Origin: Zeugodacus cucurbitae
Lineage: Eukaryota; Arthropoda; Insecta; Diptera; Tephritidae
Direction of reading: 5' to 3'
DNA: 64,000 bases
Assembly: GCF_028554725.1 (NCBI RefSeq)
Contig: NC_071669.1
Span: 54,429,001 to 54,493,000, forward strand
Positions 20,347 through 32,890 of the stretch are shown here, piece after piece. Every line of letters starts with the position of its first letter. The stretch's first letter is position 1. Both the position numbers and the translations under genes were made by a program. Below the pieces are notes generated by a model. It did not search any database and was not told the DNA's origin. It saw only the letters and a list, made by a program, of their open reading frames with translations.

Positions 20347-22170
20347 TATATCACGGATTCTGAATAAGTAGCTTATTCAGTTCACATCAACATCTCCGGT
20401 GTTCAGTTTGGTTGCGTCGAAATGGGAATGAACCTTTCGTAAGTTCAAGTCGATTTTATCCCTAGTCACACCATGAGAAGAAGTGTGATAACTCTCCTGC
20501 TAGGCAATTTCTATTTTTGATATTTTTGTAAGGGGTTTCTTAGTGATTACCATACAATGTCACTAAAAATATATCGCATGTAATATTTATTTCTCCACCA
20601 TTAACTTCAGTAATATCCACAAGTAGGAGAATGCTCATTTTCCCCATGGTGACTTTCATTTCATTTCTCCTCTGACAAAAGGAGCAATGTTTCAGTTGGG
20701 GTATTGTGGCATGTTGACTTTCGTATGGTGAATATATATAATTTTTAAGCGGAAAGAAATGAATTGCAATTAAAAAAGCTTTCTCAATTAATAAAATAAA
20801 TTTATATTGTTTTGATAATTGCTGTAAAGCCCACACCCTCTACATCTTGAACATATTATTGACGGATTTCATTATAAAGTGGAAGAAAATAAAATTATAT
20901 ATTATATATATTATGTTCAAGCCACAATTGTCCACCAGTGCAGAGCACTATGGTAGCTCAACTGGTACTATCTTCGGTTACAAGGTCTTACCAGAGACCT
21001 TTGGGTAGTTTCGTGGTATCTGTGGTTGAAACCTAAATGCAGACAGAGGGACTTTGGTTACTCGGTGTGGAGTTGCACTGCTATCGGGTGCCGTAGCCAA
21101 AGTACGGCAGAGGTTTTAGATGGGCCTCGAGCCCTACTAAGATGGTTATTTATACTGAAAATGCTTAGCAAAATCAGCGCGCTGTTCTTAAGGCCGTCGT
21201 CGACAGGTATTCACTCTGAAAGCTAATGGGTTTTAATAAGCACGGGACCTTCAAATTTAGGTCATGTTAAAACCCTCCGACTTTATTTAAGGCTTGAAAA
21301 ACTTCAAAAAAAAAGGGGTCAGCGTGATCGAGAGATTCTTGAAATTGTAGCACCTCAATTTTCGGATCAAATCAAGATAAATACCCTAAATATAAAGGAC
21401 CTCAAGTCCTAACAGGCATTTAGCAAATTTCCAAGCTTAATATAGTCTCTTGGCGTTAATATGAAGTATGCTCAACCTCTCCGCAAGAATAATGATGTGA
21501 AATAAATGAAGTGATATAAATATACCCAAAAACATAAGGTTCCACTTCTATTTGCAGTAAATACAAAAACATAATTCAGTTGGCCAACAAAACCAATCGA
21601 TCTTTGCGCAAACACTTTCTTCATGTTTTGTAAGCGAAAGTGTTTTCTGTTGTTTTTGCTTTGCGACATGGGATGACATGGCATTAATTGGACCACACCC
21701 CACGGCCAAAATGTCTGTCGCTGCGTGGTTGAACATAAGAATATTGTTAATATCCGTATGCTAACGGTGCTTACATATATAGATATATAGATATCTAGAG
21801 ATTTATGTATTTATTACCAATGTGTGTGTGTGTAAATAATATTCATACATGTAATGGCTGTGTGGAAGACTATTGACGCCCGTGGTGAGGATATGCCAAT
21901 GACTTTAATTCGTTCGCTTTTCGCACTAACAAGCTTGATTGATTAGGTCAATATTGTACGAGTTTTTGGTATAAACAAGGGAAGTGGCAAACGTGATCTA
22001 GTTTATTTGGTTGTGTGGTTGTAAGCTTTGTTATTGTTTTTCTTTGTTTTACAGATTTATTCAAATTTAAGTCGGAAGCTTTAAGAGATTTCGTTAACAT
22101 TAATAGATATTTTACTCAAAATAAGTCCAGATCTGATAACACGGCTACACAAAAAAAAAAAAAAAATGTT
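20347..22170. other. No gene seen
   Basis: Mostly AT-rich. A more GC-balanced block at about 20920-21240 may be an unrecognised repeat, but I see no ends or coding domain. A short TATAGATA microsatellite lies at 21775-21800. Confidence 0.45.
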
Positions 22171-22364
22171 TGTTATAACTGGGGATGTTGCTATGTGGAT
22201 ATAATGTTTTTGGGGTCGCTAAATCCGAATCCGAGGTCCATTTAAGTGTTTTGACATAACCACAGAAAACCAATATGGTGGACAGCGTTTTTTAAAATAC
22301 ATCGGAATCGCTTGATTGGGTTAAATGGACCTGGATACACATAGTAAAATCCCCAGGTCATAAC
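22171..22364. mobile_element. MITE-like inverted-repeat element, about 194 bases
   Basis: The left arm TGTTATAACTGGGGATGTTG and the right arm (complement begins TGTTATGACCTGGGGATTTT) pair over about 30 bases with several mismatches. The interior holds GTCGCTAAATCCGAATCC and CCAATATGGTGGAC; similar motifs occur at 42.5-42.6 kb. No target duplication could be defined because of flanking poly-A and poly-T. Confidence 0.55.
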
Positions 22365-22639
22365 ACTTTTTTTTTTGTTTTCAAGAAGTTTTACTATTAT
22401 TGTATTCTTTCCAAATCTTAGGTATTCTACGAATCTTCTCTTCATAGAGAGGTTTCCTCATCCTTCGAAATGTTTTACTTTTATGACTTCTGATTTGGTG
22501 TGATATATGTATCCTTTAAGGTTCCAATCTAGATATCAATTGGGGAAGTTCGTCAAATAATTCATAAAAACTTATATGGAACTTGAAAAAATCATACGTT
22601 AGTTAAAAACGTATGTATGTATGTTAGTTCAATTAAAGA

Positions 22640-23565
22640 TTCTTAAGTGAAGCGGTAGTTCAGAACGGGGATCACCGCTGTTGGACTTCAAAGCGATGGT
22701 CCAAATTCTTCTATTTATTTATTGAGCACATAAACGGGATAGACGTTTCAGGATCGGGAAGGACCTCTCCATGCCATTCGATACCAAACGTGGTCTTAGA
22801 CTCTAACCTGATGGTGGAAAAAATAATACGAGCTGCAGGGCTTAATAGGGGAAGTACAATCAATCAATCAATCTTCAATAAGAGTGTACAGCTGCTGGCG
22901 TACGCCGATGATATTGATATCGTTGGAAGTAACAACCGCGCCGTTAGTTCTGCTTTTGCCGGACTGGATAAGGAAGCGAAGCGAATGGTTCTGCACTCGC
23001 GTCTTGGCTCCCACGTCACTGTTGACAGTCATAACTTTGAAGTCGTAGATAATTTCGACTACCTAAGAACCAGCATCAACAACACCAACAATGACAGCAT
23101 CGAAATCCAAGTCGCTCATTATTCTCGTACTGCTTTAGGGTGCAGAAGCGTAGACGATGACAACATCCGATGAGACGACTCTTGGAGTTTTCGAGAGAAA
23201 AATTTTGCGCAAGATTTATGGTCCTCTAAACATTGGCAACGGCGAATACCGCAGACGATGGAACAATGAGTTGTACGATTTATACGACGACATAGACATA
23301 GTTCAACAAATAGAAAGACAGCGGCTACCCTGCCTAGGTCATGTTGTCCTAATGGACGAAAGCGCCCCAGCTCTGAAAGTGTTCGATGCAGTATCCGCTG
23401 GTGGGAGCCGAGGAAGAGAGTGACCTCCACTCCACAAAAGAAATGTGGAGAGCGGCCTGATTACATTTGGGATTCCCAACAGACGCCGAATAGCGATGGA
23501 GAGGGAAGATTGGCGCGCTATTATCGATTCGGCTATAATCGGATGAACGGTTTCTACGCCAATTA
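22640..23565 (+). mobile_element. RTE-like non-LTR retrotransposon fragment with YADD
   Basis: Broken reverse transcriptase region on the plus strand. LLAYADDIDIVG, with the YADD catalytic motif, is encoded at about 22892-22925. Downstream come the C-terminal blocks typical of RTE elements: FERKILRKIYGPL, DIDIVQQIERQRL, and a ...VFDAV..GGSRGR stretch. Several frameshifts and a deletion (after IEIQVAH) break the frame. The 3' end, ...TTTCTACGCCAA, is followed by a TA microsatellite, as in the other copies. The copy is 5'-truncated. Confidence 0.85.
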
Positions 23566-26257
23566 CATATATATATATATACATAAAGGTGTATGCAATT
23601 GTATTTGGCCTTTTTACTCTGTGACTTTCTATAGATATCCTCAGCTCTCTTTAGATCTTTTAAAGCTGAGAATATAGGGATCATACACTCCGACTGGAAT
23701 ATTTGCCATTGCTAAAGCTTAAAGGTCGATAAATATTTCACAAAATCATTTCCGACAATACTGCAAAATATTTTTCAAGATTTATCGACATCGTCCACGA
23801 TTTGCATTATTTATTAGAAGTGAAAAATGGGAGATTTTTGTTTGTCTTTGGAATTACCACACATCCATATATTACAAGCCGCAGTGACACTAATCTGATG
23901 GGGAAACATCAGCTCAAACCTCACAGTAAACAACAAGAACTAAACAGCTCCAGAACATCTAGAGATCCGTGCAATTTCATTTAAAGACAGTGAATTTTAA
24001 TATAGTACAGAATCAGAGTATTACCGATCTATTAATCTTAATTTATTTCGAGTACTAAAATTGCGAGATATCGATATATAAAATAAATTACCATATGCAG
24101 AGGTCTAAACCTCCCACTTGCTATTTTAGATCTAGATATTTAGGAATGATTTTTTTTTTAATTTTAGGTTTTTTGCATAACAGAGGAGTAAGGTATGCCA
24201 TCAACAGGCAAGAAGCCTGAATCATTTTGGATCGATCTATTAGCTCACTTCACTTATCACTTAAAAGTGCCTGATTAAGCCTTGAGAACCAGAAGCCTAC
24301 AAATCGGGAGTTCTCTTTTGAATATGTATGTTACTGTTCGGTACGGTGGAAATTTAGTAAGACGGGCATAATAAATAATTTGTAAATAATATACTTGATT
24401 CGCGAAGAGTCGGCATTACTTCTGAACCGTATACTTAATCCAACTTTCATTGGAAAGGGTGACTTTTGGGCGATATCCTTCCTGACTTTGCCATCTTTTG
24501 AGAAAGGTTGGAACCTGTTGAGTAGAGTAGAGTGGGCGTTTTTGGGGAGCTTTATATATAATAAAATTTTTGCCTGGTTTCATTCCTATCTAATAGACTC
24601 CCACTAGCCAAGTCCAAACAAATTCATACACTTTAAGTTCTTTTTCGAGATTTGCTTAGCTTTAAATTTGAAGCCTTAACTCGGACTTAAGATCTGCACA
24701 CTTTCAACTCAATTTACATTCACATTCAACCGCATAAAGTCCAAACACATTTTTCACGTCCACTGACTTTTTGACATTCGACTTGTGATCAGTTTGGTGC
24801 AGTGCCTACACACATACAGAAGCAATCACCGATTTTTATCGACAAACGTGCATTTTTACACGTTTACCTTTCTTCCTTTCTCGAACTCGAACTCTATGCT
24901 CAGTACATATTTGCACACTTTGGCACTCTGGCACGGCACATACAGTTTGTCGTTTATTTTACTCAATAAAGTGTCAATGCAGGGGGCACAAGCCATGTGG
25001 CAGTGTAGAAATGTGGCGAACCAATAGATATACACCATATACACATACTCTATAACGGTGTAAGAAGAATCCCTTTAACCGACGTGCGAATGAAATTTCG
25101 AAAAAGCGAACAAAACGCAGCGAACAAACAGAGCCCACAACTGACCTATTTGAGATCCCAATGAAAGCATACAATTGTTGGGGTAAACAGGTGGGCCTTG
25201 GAAAGAGGAAGGGGGAGGCATGGTGGGTCAGTCGGTGGATTACGTACAGCTTTGTAGATTGAGCGAGTGTGTGTTTACCGTTACACTCGGAGGAAAGCAA
25301 GCACCAACGAGCGTGGTAAGCTTGCATCCTGCCAAGAAGATATGAATTTCAAATAACGATTCGAGCACTTATTTTCAGTTTTGCATACACTCGCTTCTCG
25401 GATAATCTGCCTGAGTGCCAATCCAGAGGCTCGTGCCAATGTCAAAGGAATTGTCTTGTATGTAATTAACTTTATGCTGCTGAACTTCTTCCTCTAACTT
25501 ACGAGCGTTGCGAGCGACTGTCAGCGAGTAGCAATAAAAATAATAACGGAAAACAGAGAAAAAAGTAGGAGAAATTTTACAAGAAGAATTTGCATTTTTT
25601 AGTGCAACTTGAATAAATTTATAAGCGAGTGCAAGCGCATACAGGGTGTGACAGAAAGAGAGGGAGATATAAAGAGAGACGGAGCGAAGTGATTTTTCTT
25701 TACAGTTTTGCTGATTGAAATCGATCGACAAACGAATGACATTGACAGGTGCAGAAAATACAACATACAATAACAAAAAATAACAAGAAGAAGCAGCCAG
25801 CATAGCTGAAGAGTGTTGTAAGTGCGCTTTGATTTAAGGAGCATCCATTCAGGTCGAAAGCTTGATGCAATATTTTGCATTTATGATTGGTTGTAAGACA
25901 TTTATTTGTACAGTGATTTGCTTCGTGAAGAGTTTTAACACTCGAGCTGGCATGATTTAATGATACAAAGCGTTTTGAGAGTGAGAGAGAGAGAAGATAT
26001 TGTGAGCTTACAAGGTAAATCTCAAACGCAGTAAGAAAGTCACTTCACTTAATTGCCATCGAATTGGAGATAAATTGACACTCAAATATTTATGAAAAGG
26101 GTTTAGAAGTCTTTTAAGAATCTTTCGTAGACAGGGCTAACAGTTTGACATAATCGAAACGAACTCGTATTTCTTAACGGGAGAGGACAGCTAGAGCAGT
26201 AGTACTGCCTAGTGATGGGTCAAAGAAATCTTGAAGATGTATAGCAATTTTACAGCA
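23566..26257. other. No gene seen
   Basis: A TA microsatellite at 23566-23583, then AT-rich DNA. Open frames of up to about 140 codons on the minus strand at 25.0-25.9 kb are low-complexity and show no domain or splice logic. Confidence 0.45.
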
Positions 26258-26259
26258 TA

Positions 26260-27822
26260 CCCCAGTCAAATAATTATATGTGCATTTCTGCTTTTGTTTA
26301 TATTTCTTATTCACTGTTATTTTTTGGATTTCGGTAAATGTGGAATAAAAGGTTGATATGTTACCGTTACTATGCAACGAAAATTGTTTCATACTTTTCT
26401 CGTTCGTTGTACAGTTACATTAAGAATGTGCTTGTGAATTGGGTATTGCATAGTAAATATTTATATGTACAAGATCAGTTGAGCGGAACTTTCTTACTGA
26501 TAGTGTTGCAGCAAAAACTTTTTTTGCTAAAATTTGTTTTCAAAATTATTGTAGGTGCATTAACTTAATAAATTATTAAAAAATTTTATTACATTTATTT
26601 AACTTTAAGCCTAAAATACCTCATGGTACTAGTTTATCAGTCGAGGAACAAGTAATAATCATAGGAATGCATGAAAGCGATTCCAAAATGGCTGTAGACC
26701 AAAGCGACATCGGAACTGTATCTCAAAATTTCTTAAAAACCCCACTGATTATGGTATAGTGCGACGTAGCGGACGAAAAAAAACATTGATGAACGATGCG
26801 AAAGGATGATTCGACGGCTAGTAGTTGCGTACTTGATAAGCAGCCATCAAATAAGGGCCTAGTTAAGACAGAAAATCACAATAAATATAATTTTTCCAAT
26901 TATACATAAAAATCAGTTTCTGAAACACACCTCCATGGCACCTAAACCAACGCTAAAGAAAGACACAATAAAGCACATTTGAGGTTTGCAAATACATACC
27001 AATTCTGTTTCGATGAGTGATAGAATACAGTCTTTAGTGACGAAAAAAAATTAAATTTTGTCGGCCCAAGTCATTGCAAGAAATATTGAAGAGATACGCA
27101 CCAGGAACGACGTTCCTACTACAAGCGATGTTTTGGAAGCGGTACCTTGATTTCATGGGCTGCATTTTGCTGCTGTGGAAAGCTATCTACATGTTTTATA
27201 TTCACTCAAATGAATGCTAATATCAATGTAGATCTTTTGGACAGCGGGTTAATAAAATTTGCTGGCAATATTTATGGCATATAACTGGACATATCGAAAG
27301 GATAACGCTTCAATCCACACGAAGAACATCTTTAACGACCGGAAAATTCCGGTGTTACAATGTGCAGCATTGAGTTTGAACCTAATCCTATTGAGGATCT
27401 TTGGGGGAACCTCTCTGCTCCTGTTTTCCAAAACGAAAAGCAGTTTGAGACAGTACGTCACATTAAATTAGCCATAAAGCAAGAATTTGCCAATATTTAT
27501 ATAACAATACTACAGTCAGTAGTTAATTCTCAGATTAAGCGGCTTAATTTAGTTTTAAAATAAACATTTCTTTTAGTTAAACTCAAATGTATAGGCTTTA
27601 TTGGTAAAAATAGTAAAATGCACATATAAATATTTACTATTAGCCTAAACTTCAATTCTGTTTTATAGTTTAAAAAATATTTTAAAATTTGTTAATTTTT
27701 TGTTTTTTATATCGTATACATTAATAATAACAAACCTGCATACTCAGAAATATTTTGCAATTATGTAATCTTTAATTTTTTTTTTGCAAAAAGTTCATGC
27801 ACATATAATTATTTGACTGAGG
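26260..27822 (+). mobile_element. Tc1-like element, complete ends, decayed transposase
   Basis: The outer 26 bases of each end are inverted with one mismatch (left begins CCCCAGTCAAATAATTATAT) and are flanked by TA at 26258-26259 and 27823-27824. Inside, a decayed DDE transposase is readable on the plus strand: a helix-turn-helix-like region near 26640-26830, a KDNASIHTKN segment near 27295 (second catalytic Asp), and PNPIEDLWG near 27372-27400 (the catalytic Glu of Tc1-type enzymes). Frameshifts and stops throughout make it non-autonomous now. At 1,563 bases the length is normal for a Tc1/Bari-type element. Confidence 0.85.
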
Positions 27823-27824
27823 TA

Positions 27825-29469
27825 TATCATTTTTTCTGAGACATCAAATATTTTCCGAACTGGCAGTTAAAAACAAAATTAAAAAAACTTAAACCAATTT
27901 CATTTTTTCGAGAGCTGATCTCAGTTTCCAACAATTTGACAACGACATCTTGTTCCGGTCCTTAAATTCTCAGCTTCTCAAAGACAGAAGGGACCCAAAT
28001 AAATATTGTGAATTGCAAGCCGAAACCAAAGGATCGTTAAACTTTACCGGGGAAACCAGTACCGGAGAGAAAAAATCCTGTCATATAAGCCGGAAAGAAG
28101 AAGTCCATTATTTTTTTTTCATATTGGTACCTATTACAAAAATAATGTTCGACCTCCAGATGAGTTCAGAAATTTAAAAGCATTTTAAGTAAGTACCACT
28201 AAGTTATTGAGAAAAATATGTAGAGGGTTCTCTTTCTAAAATTGAGGTCTGTCTCTGCCACATGTACATACATACATATACATATATCATCTATATATAC
28301 TATATTCCACTCAATATTTATAACCATTGTATCGTTTCTGAAATTCTAGCCAAGCGTTGACACAATGTGAGCACACAATTAAGAAAAGTAACTTGAACTA
28401 CGATGTATCGATTTCATTCACACAAAGGCTCACACTCATATTTGTGCTACAAATAAACAATACCTCGAGCCACCTAAATAGGAGAATGTCCAAGCTAATG
28501 TAAAAGTTTTGGTCAATTCATTTCGGTTTCGCTTTGTTAATGAAGTATGTAATTTCTACTTGCTCCGTTAACAATAAATAACACACGTCTAGACGACACA
28601 TTGAATTGTTGCCAAAGTGGTCAAGGTTCAGAAGAAGAAGAAGAAAGGTTGATTGTGTTTCTAAGTAAAAATTTATTTTGATTTCAATTGGAATTTTATA
28701 TTTATTGTTTAAGAATATATACATATATATATATTTTTTATTTATATGATCTAGTAACTTAGAGTTGTCTACAAGAGAACGGAGTCCATAAAAATAAAAT
28801 CGATTCTCAACCAAGCAATACAATATTTCATATAATGAGTAATTTTTTGGAAAGACGCTAAGTGATCTCAATGAGTAAGTAATTGTAACGAGTTCTGTAT
28901 ACTAGAACCTAAGGAACAACCGCTATGAAGTTTCTGCACTCATTTGGAGGTTGAGCAATTTGATCTCAACAAATATACTGCTTCAACGAACTTTCCTTAG
29001 TGTTTAGAAAATTGCTAGTCCTTTAATGTATAAAATGGATCCATGTTTCGTAGTGTTAAGTAGGTCAGATCAGCAAAGAAATATCTCGAATAAAAATATT
29101 AAAATTTTATAAGGACCTGATTGACCTTCATTGATCAGTTACAACCAATTCTTAACTTGAACTAAGGTAATACCTTACTTCATCTCTCTTAACGCTTGTC
29201 TTGGTTTCTTTTGACTTCGCATAACCTCTAGCTTGACCTCCCATCATTTTCAGCTTTACTTCACATAACAACAGAAAATATAAACAAATTTGATCTCCAT
29301 TGAGGCTTAGTTAGCTATCTATCTAGGATCTAGGATCTTATGTAACCCCCAGCTAGGTGAGTTCAATCGTGTATGTTGATTCTTCCTGGCCTATAGTTCT
29401 CGAACACTCCTTCTAATTTTGTAAAAAGATCGAAATTTCGTTGGTACAAAAATTGTGGCTACTTAAACT
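27825..29469. other. No gene seen
   Basis: AT-rich, with a TATA run at 28710-28735 and an AGA run near 28630. No coding feature is supported. Confidence 0.45.
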
Positions 29470-29500
29470 GGTTGTGTTCAAAAAATAACGGGAATTTTCG
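29470..29500. mobile_element. Isolated mariner terminal repeat
   Basis: GTTGTGTTCAAAAAATAACG and the following GGAATTTT match the end of the deleted mariner at 39203-39567. Here the end is cut off where RTE 5' sequence begins, so the retrotransposon fragment may have inserted into a mariner copy. Confidence 0.6.
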
Positions 29501-29509
29501 TTTCGGGGA

Positions 29510-30570
29510 TGGGGTCGGATGTAGAAGTTCATGTAAGTGATAAACGTTTCTGAATGCCGTTGCATACGACTCAAACAGTCAACGACTTCCGTTTTTAGAC
29601 CTAAGGGTAGCCAGCAGACATCTGTTTGGAGGCGAACCAAAGTGAGAAGCCAAAGCTTGCTTCTGCGGTTGTGCGGAGGGCTTGGGACCCACCACATAAA
29701 AAACCCAACCCAATCAAAGACCAAACAGAGCCTCGAATGAGAAATCCCACTTTTGATGACGACTTATGCAATCGTTTTAAGGAACACGATTTGAGGGCAT
29801 GCACCTAAAATCTCCGGACTCTTAATTGGGAAGGTGCCTCTGCTTAGCTGGTTGATGTTCTGAAACGACTAAAGGCTGACATCACCGCTATCCAAGAAGT
29901 GCGATGGTCGTGACAAGGATGGAAGAAGGTGGGTCCTTGTGACATCTACTATAGTGGCCATATAAAAGAGCGCAAAATCTGTGTGGGTTTTGTGGTGGCA
30001 GAGAAGCTCCGTCGCCGAGTCCTGGCATTCGCTACGGTGGATGAACGTCTAGCCACAATTCGCATCAAAGCGAAGCTCTTCAACATATCGTTGATTTGCG
30101 CCCACTCCCCAATGGAAGAGACGATGTGACCAAAGATACTTTTTATGAGCGCCTGGAACGCATCTATGAGCGCTGCCCCCGCCACGATGTCAAAATCGTG
30201 CTTGGCGATTTTAACGCCAGGGTGGGTAAAGAAGGTGTTTTGGCACAATCGTCGGAAAATTCTGCCTCCATGACGAAGCATCGCCAAACGGCCTGCGGCT
30301 AATAGACTTCGCTGCGGCCCAAAATATAGTTGCCTGTAGTACCAGATTCTAGCACAAGAAAATTCATCAAGCTACTTGGCTGTCTCCTGATTGAAACACG
30401 CGCAATCAAATCGATCATGTTGTGGTCATGACGGGTGAACGCTTTGAGGACCAAACATTGACTTGGAGAACTTTCTAGTAGCAGCGAAGATACGCACTCA
30501 CCTCTGTGCAGCAAAGAACGCCCGCCATCCAATCCATTCCGTAATATCTGTGTAAGTATAAGCCCAAGTG
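29510..30570 (+). mobile_element. RTE-like retrotransposon 5' part with endonuclease
   Basis: 5' leader (about 29510-29820) followed by an apurinic-type endonuclease domain in broken frames. Visible blocks are ADITAIQEVRW, the GPCDIYYSGH segment, LFNISLICAHSPMEE, and VKIVLGDFNARVG with the conserved GDFNA motif. A frameshift lies near 30128. After about 30300 the frame is lost and the element ends before any reverse transcriptase. Similar leader sequence recurs at about 50000-50225. Endonucleases of this type annotated in animal genomes are often mislabelled as craniofacial development protein 2. Confidence 0.8.
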
Positions 30571-32100
30571 GTCTGTGGAAGGACTTACGAGGTTCCGCTC
30601 CATAAATCTCGATAGAAATTTTAAAGCATTTTATTAAAAAATTCAAAATGACAAAGAGAGCGGAAGAAAGACGAGTGAGCATTTCTAATCCGCAACTGAT
30701 AAGTGTGTAAAAATGTGGGAGCAAAAAAATAACATTTGTAAGTAAAATGTGAGCGACAGACGGACATGTACATCTAAAAACGTGCTGGAAACAGAAAATT
30801 AATTACAACGAAGCAATTTGCAACAAGCAAGCCAAAGACACAAAAAAAAAATAATGACAACAAAAGCAAAAAAAAAGAGATGCGAAACTTTTAAAATGCC
30901 AACAGCATAAAATAGCGCAGTAAATGTACCGTTGTGTAGCTGGCTTGTAGTTTGGCTTGCATTTGTCACATCACTTGTTTGCAGGTTCGTTGCATTTCTC
31001 ACCTGAAATCAGCCGGTGTGTCCTGCACAGCTGTGAAACATAAAACTCTGATGGGCAAAATAAACAGAAAAGAACACACACACAGACACATGGACATACC
31101 AAAAAATGCACACAACAATAATAACAACAAAAAATTAGAATATAGACGAAAGAACAAAGCGACCGAGTAATTTAAGGCTGCCAGACACTGTGAGTGAGCC
31201 AACACACTCCGATTGCCTAACAACAAAAGCTGCTTGTTTTTGTAACTCGCTGTGTGTGTGTGTTGTTGTTGCATGCAATTTCCGTTTTACTCTTAGTTGC
31301 CATGCAGCAACTTAATATACATGACTCGTGTGTTATTGTTGTTGTTGCATTGTTAACTAAAGGCGTTAGTCCTAACAATAGCCGTTGACAACAACAAGCG
31401 ATCACCGCAATGACTTCACAAACACCAACAAGGACAAAGATATACATACATTCGTATTTCTATATACATATATAGTTGTTGTTGTGACCACAAAACACAC
31501 GTAAACTTGTAAACTTCAGTTTTCCAGGTGTGAACAAGTCACATTTATCTCTATGTGAGTTTGTGTGGGTCTATCTCTCTCTGTCGCCATCTCTCTGTCT
31601 CCATCTCTCTGTCTCCATCTCTCTACCCCTTTGTCCAGGTGTTTCTAATTCTGTGAGAGTTTCTTTTTTCTCATGTTGTGTCTAAAAACTTTCGCTTCCA
31701 GTGTAATTTAGTATGTCAGAATGAATTGTTCGTATTTGAAGTTGAATGAAAGTGTTTAGAACCCTGTAGGAAAGTTGAGACGAAGGGAATATTCCGAATT
31801 TCCACAAAAGTCGGTTTTACGTCGCCGGAATTTAGCCGGATTTTATTCAACCAAGAGCTATTTTTCGACCATCTAATCTAATGTTTGTTTCGGTGAGTTT
31901 GAGAATCCTACCAGTGTTTCTATCTTTAAAACATCGCTTTAATCTATAAACTATTTAGACCCAAATGAATCTCACAAGATCCAGTTAGAGTTTGTTCAAA
32001 TATATTAGGGTTCAGTGTTCTCTATTATATGTAAGAACAACTCTTTATCAAGTTTCTGAGGTTACCGAGATCGGATTTCCATGACCACAGGTAATACCGC
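30571..32100. other. No gene seen; CT-rich repeat
   Basis: AT-rich with CA/GT-rich patches, and a run of about three CTCTGTCTCCAT units at 31570-31630. No coding feature is supported. Confidence 0.45.
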
Positions 32101-32890
32101 TATAGGTTAGGTTAGGTTAAGTGGCTGTCAAACGACGCACCTAGGCCTTTGGGAGGCCCATTGGGATACCACTGGGACTGAGATCCCTCACACAATCGAG
32201 TCAACATTGAACCACCCTGTGGTCCTGATAAAGTGAAAAAGTTCACACAATTTGACATGAGCAACTTCGCCAGAAGTTTCCTCGGGAAAACCGCGTCCAA
32301 TAGTTGCGATTCTTTTTCTGTACAGAGCCTTGCATCCACAAGGAAGGTGTGTGATAGTTTCTTCCTCTTCTTCTTCTTGGCAGCTCCTGCAGTAAACATT
32401 GAAAGGTAGCCCCAGTCTGATGGCGTGTCTCCCAATCAGACAGTGTCCCGTTAACACCCCTACAAGGGTTCTTGTATCATTCCTCTTAAATTTCAATAAG
32501 CGACAAGTACGACTCTTATTCCACTCTGGCCACGTTTTTCTGCTTACGGAGCAAGTCGTTACTTGTTTCCATTGTGATTCAGCCATATCTACTGCATGTT
32601 TATCGATTAAGTATTTGCAGGTTGCCGGAGGTATATAGATTGTCTCTTTATCGGCCTCCAACTGCAGTGTGGTGCCCAATCTGGCTAGTTCATCTGCCAC
32701 ACAGTTCCCAGGGATGTCACTATGTCCTGGGACCCATTTTAGGTGTATCGTGAAATATGACGTCATTGTCAATAATAAATCCAAGCATTCTTTCACTATC
32801 TTAGAAGATATTCTATGAGACTTTCATGATTTTAAAGCCGCTTGACTATCCGAGAATATGAATATTTGTCTGCCATAACAGTATATGTCT
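32101..32890 (-). mobile_element. Non-LTR retrotransposon 3' fragment: RNase H and Cys/His tail
   Basis: On the minus strand an FIFSDSQAALKS segment near 32850-32885 is followed by a stop. An open stretch of 202 codons (32796-32188) then carries LKWVPGHSDIPGNCVADELA (RNase H), GRHAIRLGLP, and a CRSC...THLPCGCKAL Cys/His block. The element ends in a TAACC-type tail: the plus strand reads TAGGTTAGGTTAGGTTA at 32103-32119. Acidic repeat EEEEEE lies between the Cys pairs. It belongs to an RNase H-bearing non-LTR group and is a different family or subfamily from the fragment at 1.6-2.4 kb. It is 5'-truncated and dead. Confidence 0.85.

Noticed and set aside
25375..25880. Open frames of 93-142 codons on the minus strand
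   Set aside because: Low-complexity, Tyr/Phe/Leu-rich translation with no domain, splice logic or conservation visible.
32103..32119. TTAGG units as a telomere remnant
   Set aside because: Only three units, positioned exactly at a retrotransposon 3' end, so it is a retrotransposon tail.
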